Source: JAAYAY01 sp964429355
GTDB lineage: Bacteria; Planctomycetota; Planctomycetia; Pirellulales; Thermoguttaceae
NCBI GenBank assembly: GCA_964429355.1
Contig: CAYSCH010000007.1
Span: 1-57,188, forward strand
Length of the DNA stretch: 57,188 nucleotides
Reading direction: 5' to 3'
Below the pieces are notes generated by a model. That model was not told the DNA's origin. It saw only the letters and a program-made list of their open reading frames with translations, and searched no databases. Position numbers and translations under genes: made by a program. Shown here one piece after another: positions 50,954-57,188 of this stretch. The stretch's first letter is position 1. Every line of letters starts with the position of its first letter.

Positions 50954-53353
50954 ATGGGATACAAGAGGCTTTGGCTCGGTCTCTGGGCCGTGATCGGTGT
51001 CTCGTTTGCCGTGTTAGGCTACTACGGCCGAGAAATCTACAGGCAAGCACCGCCGATTCCAGCGGAAGTGGCCACCGTGGAGGGAGAGGTCTTGTTCACG
51101 GGCCAGGATATCCGCGATGGACAGAATGTCTGGCAGTCGCTGGGGGGCCAGGAAGTGGGGAGCATCTGGGGCCACGGGGCCTATGTGGCTCCCGACTGGT
51201 CGGCCGACTGGCTGCACCGCGAATGTATCTGGCTCTTGAATAATTGGAGCCAACAGCAGCACGGCAAACTTTACCAGGACCTGCCCGCCTCGGACCAGGC
51301 CCAATTACGATCCCGCCTGCGCGACGAGATCCGCACGAACACCTTTGATGCGGCGAAGGACCAGATCCTGGTGTCGTCCGACAGGGCGGCGGCGATCGAC
51401 GCGATCGGACGCTACTATGGGGCCATCTTTGGCGACGCCGAAGAGTTCCCAGCGGATGTAGCGGCTCTGGCCGACGGCGGCATGTCGCCTTCGGAATTGC
51501 GAAATGCCTATGCCATTGCGAAGCTGACAGTCCGCGACCCCGAGCGACAACGGCTTTTCAACTCGTTTCTGTTCTGGGCCGCCTGGGCGTGCGGGACAGA
51601 GCGACCTGTGGATGTGGATTCCAGCAGGGGGACCGGCATGGCATCGGTCGCCCCGCCGATCACCTACACCAACAACTGGCCTGCGGAGCCGTTGATCGAG
51701 AATCGTCCCAGCGGCGCCATCGTTGTCTGGTCGGTAATCAGTTTTGTTCTGTTGCTGGCCGGAATCGGCGGCTTGGCCTGGTACTACGCGGTGTTGAAGA
51801 ACCGCGAGGAGGAGCCAAACCCGATGCCGGCTTCCGACCCTTTGCTGGCATTGAGACCGACGCCGTCGATGGAGGCAACTCTCAAGTACTTCTGGATCGT
51901 CGCCGTTCTGATCGTGGTTCAGGTGGGGTTGGGGGCGGTGACGGCCCATTACGGTGTCGAAGGGGAGGGTTTCTACGGAATTCCATTGGCAGAATGGCTG
52001 CCTTACTCGGTGACCAGGACCTGGCACGTCCAATTGGCCATTTTCTGGATCGCAACGGCCTGGTTGGCCACGGGGTTGTTCATCGCCCCGGCCGTCTCGG
52101 GCTACGAACCGAAGTTTCAGCGGGCCGGGGTCAATTTCCTGTTCGTCTGCCTGCTCATCATTGTAGCCGGGACCCTGTTTGGAACCTGGTTTGCCACGCG
52201 GCAGCGGATGGGCCTGGAAATGAACTACTGGTTCGGGCACCAGGGATTCGAATACGTCGACCTGGGGCGTTTCTGGCAACTGTTCCTGCTCGTTGGACTC
52301 TTTCTCTGGCTGGGACTGATGGTCCGGGCCCTCATCCCGGCGTTCTGGAAGAAGGAGGAGAACAAGAGCCTGTTGGGAATGTTCGTAGTGGCGTCGGCGG
52401 CGATCGCGCTCTTCTACGGGGCGGGAATCATGTGGGGACGCCAGACGAACCTGGCCATCGCCGAGTATTGGCGTTGGTGGGTCGTGCACCTTTGGGTGGA
52501 GGGGTTCTTCGAGGTCTTTGCGACCGTCGTGATTGCCTTCCTGTTCACGCGAATGGGGCTGCTGCGCACCAAGACCGCAACGGCCGCAGTGATCTTCTCC
52601 AGCACGATCTTTCTTTCCGGCGGGATCATCGGCACCTTCCACCACCTGTATTTCACGGGCACCCCGACCGCCATCCTCGCCCTGGGGGCATCGTTCAGCG
52701 CCTTGGAGGTGGTTCCGCTGGTATTGATAGGCTTCGAGGCCTACGAAAACCTGACGCTCAGTCGAGCGCGGCCCTGGGTAAGAGCCTACAAGTGGCCGAT
52801 TTACTTCTTCGTCGGCGTGGCCTTCTGGAACCTGGTGGGCGCCGGCTTGTTTGGGTTCCTGATCAATCCGCCGATCGCCCTTTACTACATGCAGGGGTTG
52901 AACACGACGCCCGTCCACGGTCACACGGCCCTTTTCGGCGTCTACGGTTTGCTGGGGATGGGTCTGATGCTATTCTGTTTGAAGGGACTGGCAACGCGTA
53001 ACGTTTGGCGAACCGGCGTGCTGAGCTTTTCCTTCTGGGCGATCAATATCGGCCTGGCCCTGATGGTCCTGCTGTCCGTCCTGCCGGTCGGCCTCGCGCA
53101 AACCTGGGCCAGCGTGGAGTACGGTCTCTGGTATGCTCGCTCGGCTGACTTCCTCCAGAACGACACCCTCCACGCCATTCGCTGGCTGCGAGTGATCGGC
53201 GATACGATCTTTGCCGTCGGCGCCCTTGGGTTTGGCTGGTTTGTGGCCGGCTTGAAGACCGGCTGGTCGATCGCGGATCGTCGCGATGAGTTCGTCGAGT
53301 CCGCGGAAGAATCGGAAAAATCCGCACTGGCGACATCGGCCGGATCGAGGTGA
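50954..53353 (+). CDS. norB: Quinol-dependent nitric oxide reductase (qNOR)
   Basis: An integral-membrane heme-copper superfamily enzyme of 799 residues that reduces 2 NO to N2O with electrons from quinol. The N-terminal helix (LGLWAVIGVSFAVLGYYG) and a periplasmic cytochrome c-like region without CxxCH (GQDIRDGQNVWQSLGGQE, WGHGAYVAPDWSADWLHRE) identify the single-subunit qNOR form. The catalytic core has about 12 further helices with the expected heme/FeB histidines: His358 (TWHVQLAIFW), His512 in HLWVEGFFEVFAT with its glutamates, His563-564 (GTFHHLYFTG) and His655/657 (PVHGHTALFG). The ATG at 50954 follows GGAAAGGGG; the upstream in-frame extension is unlikely. An Rrf2 regulator follows after 7 nt, in the same operon. 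Confidence 0.96.
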   Translation: MGYKRLWLGLWAVIGVSFAVLGYYGREIYRQAPPIPAEVATVEGEVLFTGQDIRDGQNVWQSLGGQEVGSIWGHGAYVAPDWSADWLHRECIWLLNNWSQQQHGKLYQDLPASDQAQLRSRLRDEIRTNTFDAAKDQILVSSDRAAAIDAIGRYYGAIFGDAEEFPADVAALADGGMSPSELRNAYAIAKLTVRDPERQRLFNSFLFWAAWACGTERPVDVDSSRGTGMASVAPPITYTNNWPAEPLIENRPSGAIVVWSVISFVLLLAGIGGLAWYYAVLKNREEEPNPMPASDPLLALRPTPSMEATLKYFWIVAVLIVVQVGLGAVTAHYGVEGEGFYGIPLAEWLPYSVTRTWHVQLAIFWIATAWLATGLFIAPAVSGYEPKFQRAGVNFLFVCLLIIVAGTLFGTWFATRQRMGLEMNYWFGHQGFEYVDLGRFWQLFLLVGLFLWLGLMVRALIPAFWKKEENKSLLGMFVVASAAIALFYGAGIMWGRQTNLAIAEYWRWWVVHLWVEGFFEVFATVVIAFLFTRMGLLRTKTATAAVIFSSTIFLSGGIIGTFHHLYFTGTPTAILALGASFSALEVVPLVLIGFEAYENLTLSRARPWVRAYKWPIYFFVGVAFWNLVGAGLFGFLINPPIALYYMQGLNTTPVHGHTALFGVYGLLGMGLMLFCLKGLATRNVWRTGVLSFSFWAINIGLALMVLLSVLPVGLAQTWASVEYGLWYARSADFLQNDTLHAIRWLRVIGDTIFAVGALGFGWFVAGLKTGWSIADRRDEFVESAEESEKSALATSAGSR

Positions 53354-53360
53354 TGAAAGT

Positions 53361-53783
53361 ATGTTGCAGAAGACTGCGGAATATGCCCTGCGAGCCGCCG
53401 TCTGCCTGGCGCAGAATCCGGACTCGGCCCAGTCGGCGGACCGCATGGCTGACGCCACGCGGATTCCACGCCGGTATCTGCATCGGGTGCTGCAGCAGAT
53501 GGTCCAGGCGGGGATCGTCCGTTCGCAGCCGGGTCCCAACGGCGGCTACTCGCTCACCCGATCGGCCGAGGAGATCCGGCTGATCGATGTGGTCAACGCC
53601 TTCGGTTCGATCGAGCGAATCGGCAGGTGTCCCCTCGGTTTGAAATCGCACAAGGGCCTGTGCGCGCTGCACCGCGCGTTGGACGAGGCCTATGCTTCGA
53701 TCGAAGAGGCATTTTCCCGGGTCACCGTGGCCCAGATTATCAACGAGCCGAACAGGTTCGTTCCCCTTTGCCCGCAGAGTTGA
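53361..53783 (+). CDS. Rrf2 family regulator, NsrR-like
   Basis: A DNA-binding protein of 140 residues. The N-terminal winged helix starts MLQKTAEYALRAAVCLAQNP and contains TRIPRRYLHRVLQQMVQAG with the wing PGPNGGYSLTR. The sensor region has Cys90 and Cys101 in RCPLGLKSHKGLC, plus Cys15 and Cys137. Classical NsrR and IscR proteins use three cysteines in this loop; only two are present here, so an Fe-S cluster would need another ligand such as Glu7, a histidine or a partner subunit. It starts 7 nt after the norB stop with GAGGTGA upstream, so it is co-transcribed with norB and likely represses this cluster until NO is sensed. Confidence 0.88.
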   Translation: MLQKTAEYALRAAVCLAQNPDSAQSADRMADATRIPRRYLHRVLQQMVQAGIVRSQPGPNGGYSLTRSAEEIRLIDVVNAFGSIERIGRCPLGLKSHKGLCALHRALDEAYASIEEAFSRVTVAQIINEPNRFVPLCPQS

Positions 53784-53906
53784 CCGAAGTCCAGCAGGCG
53801 GGCTGCGATGCCGGCCCAATCCGCTTGGGTCTATTCTCTCGCAACGGTGCGAGTTGTGCCAAGGCGCCCCTCGCGGTGGTGGGGGGCGTGTGCGAAAATA
53901 TGGGGC

Positions 53907-54683
53907 ATGAGACTCCTTGATTTGACATTGTCCACGCCAGAAGAGAATCTGGCCCTCGACGAGGCGCTCCTCGATCAGGCCGAGGCGAACGACAGAGCCG
54001 GTGAGGTCCTGCGGCTATGGGAGCCGGACCGGCCCATGGTGGTGGTCGGCCGTTCCTCAAAGCTGGCCGAGGAGGTGAAGGCCGAAGAGTGCCGGCGGAG
54101 GGGGATTCCCATTCTCCGCCGGACGAGTGGGGGGACGTCGATCGTAGCCGGCCCAGGTTGCCTGATGTATGCCGTCGTCTTGAGTCTCAACGACCGCCCG
54201 GGGCTGCGGGCGATCGATCATGCCCACCGGTTCGTGCTGGACCAGAATGCAGCGGCCCTCGCGCCCTTTGCGCCGGGGATCAGATGCCGGGGAACGAGCG
54301 ACCTGGTGCTGGGCGACGAGAAGAAGTGTCCAGCGGGGGACGCGTGTGGCCGAGAATCGGGACGATCGACAGGGCTGAAGGTTTCGGGCAACAGCGTGCG
54401 GGTGAAGCGGAATTGGCTCTTGTATCACGGCACGTTGCTCTACAATTTTCCTGTCGAACTGATAGAGGCTTGCCTTCCCATGCCGCCCCGCGAGCCGGAC
54501 TACCGCGGAGGCAGGTCGCACAGCCAGTTTGTCACCAACTTGCCGATCTCTCGCAGGGATCTTCGGGGGGCTATGATCGATGGCTGGCAGGCCCACGAGC
54601 CTCTTGAAGACTGGCCCCGGGAGATGACCGCGCGGCTGATTGCCGAGCGTTACGGACTGGCCTCGTGGCACTCGGACCGCTAA
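53907..54683 (+). CDS. lplA: Lipoate-protein ligase A family protein with an active-site loop insertion
   Basis: A protein of 258 residues with the biotin/lipoate ligase fold. It probably attaches lipoate, octanoate or a related acyl group to E2/H-protein lysines. Conserved parts are ENLALDEALL, LRLWEPDRPMVVVGRSSKL, RRTSGGTSIVAGPGCLMYAV and VSGNSVRVKRNWLLYHGTLL, followed by LYNF. The family motif normally reads GD.K.SGNS. Here, 18 residues (CPAGDACGRESGRSTGLK, residues 141-158) interrupt it between GDEKK and VSGNS, near the catalytic lysine. The insertion keeps the frame. The ATG at 53907 fits the family start. The stop lies in a 20-bp repeat shared with the end of dprA. Assignment to LplA over LipM or LipL is uncertain. 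Confidence 0.82.
   Translation: MRLLDLTLSTPEENLALDEALLDQAEANDRAGEVLRLWEPDRPMVVVGRSSKLAEEVKAEECRRRGIPILRRTSGGTSIVAGPGCLMYAVVLSLNDRPGLRAIDHAHRFVLDQNAAALAPFAPGIRCRGTSDLVLGDEKKCPAGDACGRESGRSTGLKVSGNSVRVKRNWLLYHGTLLYNFPVELIEACLPMPPREPDYRGGRSHSQFVTNLPISRRDLRGAMIDGWQAHEPLEDWPREMTARLIAERYGLASWHSDR
54327..54380 (+). other. 54-bp in-frame insertion in the lipoate ligase-like gene
   Basis: Eighteen codons sit inside the catalytic lysine motif, adding two cysteines and several Gly and Arg. Removing them restores a continuous GDEKKVSGNSV. No flanking direct repeat longer than a single AAG codon is seen, so the origin is unclear. Confidence 0.6.
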
Positions 54684-54699
54684 ATGGCCTTGCGTGATT
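54680..54699 (+). repeat. 20-bp repeat at the lipoate ligase-like stop codon (copy 2)
   Basis: CTAAATGGCCTTGCGTGATT is identical to 39487-39506 and again includes the stop TAA of the preceding gene. Confidence 0.8.
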
Positions 54700-54745
54700 G
54701 AGAAACACGGATGACTGCAACGTTCCCGGCTCTGGCTGGTCTCTC

Positions 54746-55288
54746 ATGAATGCCGCTTTCAACGCAGAAAGCTCGTCGACGACTCGAATGGGGGTTCTCG
54801 CCCTGCTGCTTGCCGCCCTGTTTCTGGTTGCCGGGGGCGGCTCCAGGACAGGATCGAAGGCACCCCTGAGCGCATCAACCGTTCCGGTTGTGGCCGACAC
54901 GGCCGTGCCGGCAGCGGATGCCCGGCCCGAGAGTGAAGATGCCCGGTATCGACGACTTGCGGTCGGCACGTGGCAGGACGAGTACAAGGGAAAGCGGACC
55001 ATGCATCTCCGCCCAGACGAAACCGGCACGATGATCGTGGAGCTGTCGGGATTGACGGCCAGGCTGTTTGCCAGCCGGCTGGAATTCGACATGGTCTGGT
55101 CGATCCAGGACGGGCGGATGAAGAAGCAGACGGTGGGAGGCCGTCCCGAGGGAAAAGTGAAAGCGATTCTTTCGATGATGGGAGACCGGGTCGACGAGCC
55201 GATCCTGGAGCTCTCCCAGGAGCGTCTGCTGTTGCTCGACGCCGATGGGAAGACCAGATACGACTGGCGGCGGGTCGTCGCGGAATAG
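54746..55288 (+). CDS. Membrane-anchored or secreted protein of unknown function
   Basis: A protein of about 180 residues. A hydrophobic stretch near the N-terminus (GVLALLLAALFLVAGGGS, about residues 16-33) acts as signal or anchor; there is no lipobox cysteine. A low-complexity linker follows. The C-terminal 100 residues form a compact beta-rich domain (YRRLAVGTWQDEYKGKRTMH, GTMIVELSG, FDMVWSIQDGRM, LELSQERLLLLDADGKT) reminiscent of lipocalin-like or DUF-type stress proteins that begin with GTW. The start at ATG 54746 is tentative, since the first clear hydrophobic residues follow an ATG at 54788. No family assigned. Confidence 0.65.
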   Translation: MNAAFNAESSSTTRMGVLALLLAALFLVAGGGSRTGSKAPLSASTVPVVADTAVPAADARPESEDARYRRLAVGTWQDEYKGKRTMHLRPDETGTMIVELSGLTARLFASRLEFDMVWSIQDGRMKKQTVGGRPEGKVKAILSMMGDRVDEPILELSQERLLLLDADGKTRYDWRRVVAE

Positions 55289-55293
55289 AACCT

Positions 55294-55313
55294 ACGTGGG
55301 CTCGACTCCACGT
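55294..55313. terminator. Hairpin between convergent genes
   Basis: ACGTGG (55294-55299) pairs with CCACGT (55308-55313) and exactly fills the space between the convergent stops at 55288 and 55314. It could serve both genes. Confidence 0.4.
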
Positions 55314-56408
55314 TTACAGGCAGTCGTCGCCGAACTTCTCGGCAACCGCTTCGTAGAGTTGCTTGATTTTCTGGGCGTGGTCGCGGTGGCAGATGAGGGT
55401 GGCGTCCGGCGTGTGGATGATTACCAGGTTCTCGACCCCCACGGCAGCGACGAGGTGATTGGGCTCGTTGCCCACGATCAGGTTGTTCCGCGCATCCAGA
55501 AGGATGGCGCGGTCACAGGCGGTGCGATTGCCCGCCTCGTCGGGTTTCAGCGTTTCTCCATAGGCGGGCCAACTGCCCACGTCCAGCCAGCGAACAGGCA
55601 TGGCGACGGCGGCCACGTCGACCACCGTATCGGTCGAAGCGGGTTCCATGACGGCGAAGTCGACGCTGATTCTCTCCAGCGTGGGATAGACCGCCTGCAA
55701 GACGTCGGCCTGCCGGGAAGTGCTCCAGGCGCGGCCGATTTCGAGCAGGCCGGCGTGGACGAGGGGCTTATAGCGGCCAATGCACTCCAGGAGTGTGGCC
55801 GCACGCCAGACAAACATGCCGCTGTTCCAGGCATAGCGGCCTGAGGCAACATAGGCCTCGGCAGTCTTCGCGTCGGGCTTCTCGACGAATCGGACCGTGT
55901 GGAAGGCCTGATCAAACCCGGCGAGGGGCTCGCCCATTTCGACGTAGCCGAAACCGGTGGCGGCGAAGGTGGGCTGGATCCCAAAGGTCACCAGGGTACT
56001 GGGACGCTCTTCGACGATTTGGTACGCGACTTCGACGCGGCGCTGGAAATCGTCCACCGGCTCGATCAGATGGTCGGCGGTGAAGACGGCCATGATGGCG
56101 TCAGGGTCTTCCTGCAAGGCGACGACGGCCGGCAACCCGACTGCGGCCAGCGTATCGCGGCCTTCGGGTTCGCCGAGGATCTGGTCGTCGGCCAGGCCGG
56201 GGAGGGCGGTGAGAACCTGCTGGCGGTATTTTTCGCCCGTGCAGATGAACTGCCGCTCTTCCGCCACCAGGCCCGCCAGGCGATCGACAGCGACCTGAAG
56301 GAGAGATCGCCCGCGAATGAAGGGGATCAGTTGCTTGGGAAGCCCGGCCCGGGACATAGGCCAGAGACGCGTTCCCGAACCACCGGCCATCACGGTTGCG
56401 TAGCGCAT
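55314..56408 (-). CDS. manC: Mannose-1-phosphate guanylyltransferase
   Basis: A cytoplasmic enzyme of 364 residues that makes GDP-mannose from mannose-1-phosphate and GTP. The nucleotidyltransferase signature GGSGTRLWPMSRAGLPKQL lies near residues 9-27. It is followed by FTADHLIEPVDDF, GFGYVEMGEP, FVEKPDAKTAEAYVASGRYA, WNSGMFVWRA and WLDVGSWPAYGE. It lacks the C-terminal isomerase part of bifunctional ManC/AlgA, so it is the short guanylyltransferase form. The ATG at 56408 fits the family start; the frame is open to 56510. It lies beside a GDP-mannose 3,5-epimerase gene on the same strand, so the product is likely used for a GDP-sugar branch for polysaccharide or glycan synthesis. Confidence 0.93.
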   Translation of the reverse strand: MRYATVMAGGSGTRLWPMSRAGLPKQLIPFIRGRSLLQVAVDRLAGLVAEERQFICTGEKYRQQVLTALPGLADDQILGEPEGRDTLAAVGLPAVVALQEDPDAIMAVFTADHLIEPVDDFQRRVEVAYQIVEERPSTLVTFGIQPTFAATGFGYVEMGEPLAGFDQAFHTVRFVEKPDAKTAEAYVASGRYAWNSGMFVWRAATLLECIGRYKPLVHAGLLEIGRAWSTSRQADVLQAVYPTLERISVDFAVMEPASTDTVVDVAAVAMPVRWLDVGSWPAYGETLKPDEAGNRTACDRAILLDARNNLIVGNEPNHLVAAVGVENLVIIHTPDATLICHRDHAQKIKQLYEAVAEKFGDDCL

Positions 56409-56660
56409 GGGAAGGATCCAAAAAAGCAGGGAACGGGTGGGATGGAGGGCTGGAACGCCGGCAGGACTGCCAGTCCCGCAGCCCATCCCTCCAATAGTCC
56501 ACGATTCCATCGATCCCCGGCACTCGGCTTCAGGCCGATTCGAGGATGGATGTTTTAGAGGCCCTCACAAAACCTACGAGTTTCCCACGGGCATGGATGT
56601 GCGCAGCCGGTGGTCTTGTTAGCGGCTCTTAGTATTCAGTGGTGTCGCCGGTGGGAATGC

Positions 56661-57188
56661 TCAACTCACCGTCGGCTTGCCCGCCTTGCGGTCGGCGTAC
56701 TGCCCTTCGATCCAGGCGTAGGTCCGGGCGATGCCTTCCTTCAGCGGAAGGCTGGGTTCCCAGCCAAGCCGCTGCTTGATCATCGTGTTGTCGCTGTTGC
56801 GGCCGCGGACGCCCTTGGGGGCGTCGAGCTTGTATTTGCGATGGAGCTTGACGCCGCCGCACTCCTCGGCCAGGTCGACGAGTTTGTTGATCGAGACCAG
56901 TTCAGAGGAGCCGAGGTTGATCGGCTCGCGAATGTCGCTGTGGGTGATCATGTCGATTCCGTGGACACAATCTTCGATGTACATGAAGCTGCGGGTCTGC
57001 TCGCCGTCGCCCCAGATTTCGATTTCCGTTTCTCCGGCGTCTTTGGCGGCGATGACTTTGCGGCAGATGGCCGCCGGGGCCTTCTCGCGTCCGCCGTCCC
57101 AGGTGCCGTAGGGGCCGTAGACGTTGTGGAAACGGGCGACGCGGGTCTCCATTCCGTAGTCTTCCCTGAAGTGGCGGCACATCCGCTC
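56661..57188 (-). CDS. GDP-mannose 3,5-epimerase-like SDR epimerase (partial, C-terminal)
   Basis: The C-terminal 176 residues of an NAD-dependent extended SDR; the gene continues beyond the window. The visible part follows plant GDP-mannose 3,5-epimerase closely: RFHNVYGPYGTWDGGREKAP, EIWGDGEQTRSFMYIEDCVH, DIREPINLGSSELVSINKLV, GVRGRNSDNTMIKQRLGW and LKEGIARTYAWI. That enzyme forms GDP-L-galactose and GDP-L-gulose. The NAD-binding GXXGXXG and the YxxxK catalytic pair lie outside the window. The close neighbouring manC (about 250 bp downstream on the same strand) supports the assignment. Other GDP- or dTDP-sugar epimerases are less likely because of the GRNSDN and GTWDGGREKAP motifs. Confidence 0.85.
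   Translation of the reverse strand, partial: ERMCRHFREDYGMETRVARFHNVYGPYGTWDGGREKAPAAICRKVIAAKDAGETEIEIWGDGEQTRSFMYIEDCVHGIDMITHSDIREPINLGSSELVSINKLVDLAEECGGVKLHRKYKLDAPKGVRGRNSDNTMIKQRLGWEPSLPLKEGIARTYAWIEGQYADRKAGKPTVS

Overview
The window is about 57 kb of a high-GC bacterial chromosome, almost certainly a planctomycete (Planctomycetota, Pirellulales-like). The lineage call rests on marker families seen together: two DUF1559 prepilin-type proteins, a Tat-exported Gfo/Idh/MocA oxidoreductase, and a giant LEPR-XLL-type secreted protein full of GEVED and PKD domains. Three runs of N (275-328, 7603-7612, 29328-29337) show that this is a scaffold, probably from a metagenome, and each run breaks a reading frame that is otherwise one gene.

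Layout. Positions 1-3.1 kb hold a Gfo/Idh/MocA oxidoreductase (broken by a gap), a PLP-dependent histidine decarboxylase translationally coupled to a tandem-ACT protein, and a small secreted protein on the opposite strand. Positions 4-38 kb are one giant gene. After the two small gaps are closed it encodes at least about 11,330 residues: N-terminal LEPR-XLL-like signal, subtilisin (S8) domain, KP-43-like jelly roll, metzincin-like metalloprotease, beta-helix and PPC-type segments, a block of six tandem modules of about 113 residues, 18 GEVED units, 13 PKD-like domains and a six-fold acidic C-terminal repeat. The roughly 113-residue module also recurs inside loops of the GEVED units. This nested insertion is the most unusual feature of the window.

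Positions 38-46 kb hold dprA, a convergent TMTC-like membrane/TPR protein, two tandem DUF1559 pseudopilin-like genes followed by a 57-residue lipoprotein, and a Tat-dependent Gfo/Idh/MocA protein. Positions 46-50 kb hold a small membrane protein, a NupG-like MFS transporter, an imperfect 111-bp direct repeat and an HDOD signalling protein.

Positions 49.8-53.8 kb form a nitric-oxide defence island. A di-iron Fe-S repair protein (RIC) and an uncharacterised Cys-rich small protein lie on the minus strand, divergent from a quinol-dependent NO reductase and an Rrf2 (NsrR-like) regulator. The end of the window carries a lipoate-protein ligase-like protein with an insertion in its active-site loop, an unknown membrane-anchored protein, mannose-1-phosphate guanylyltransferase, and the C-terminal part of a plant-type GDP-mannose 3,5-epimerase. 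The last two would act in sequence in GDP-sugar synthesis. I saw no rRNA, tRNA, CRISPR array, insertion sequence or prophage.
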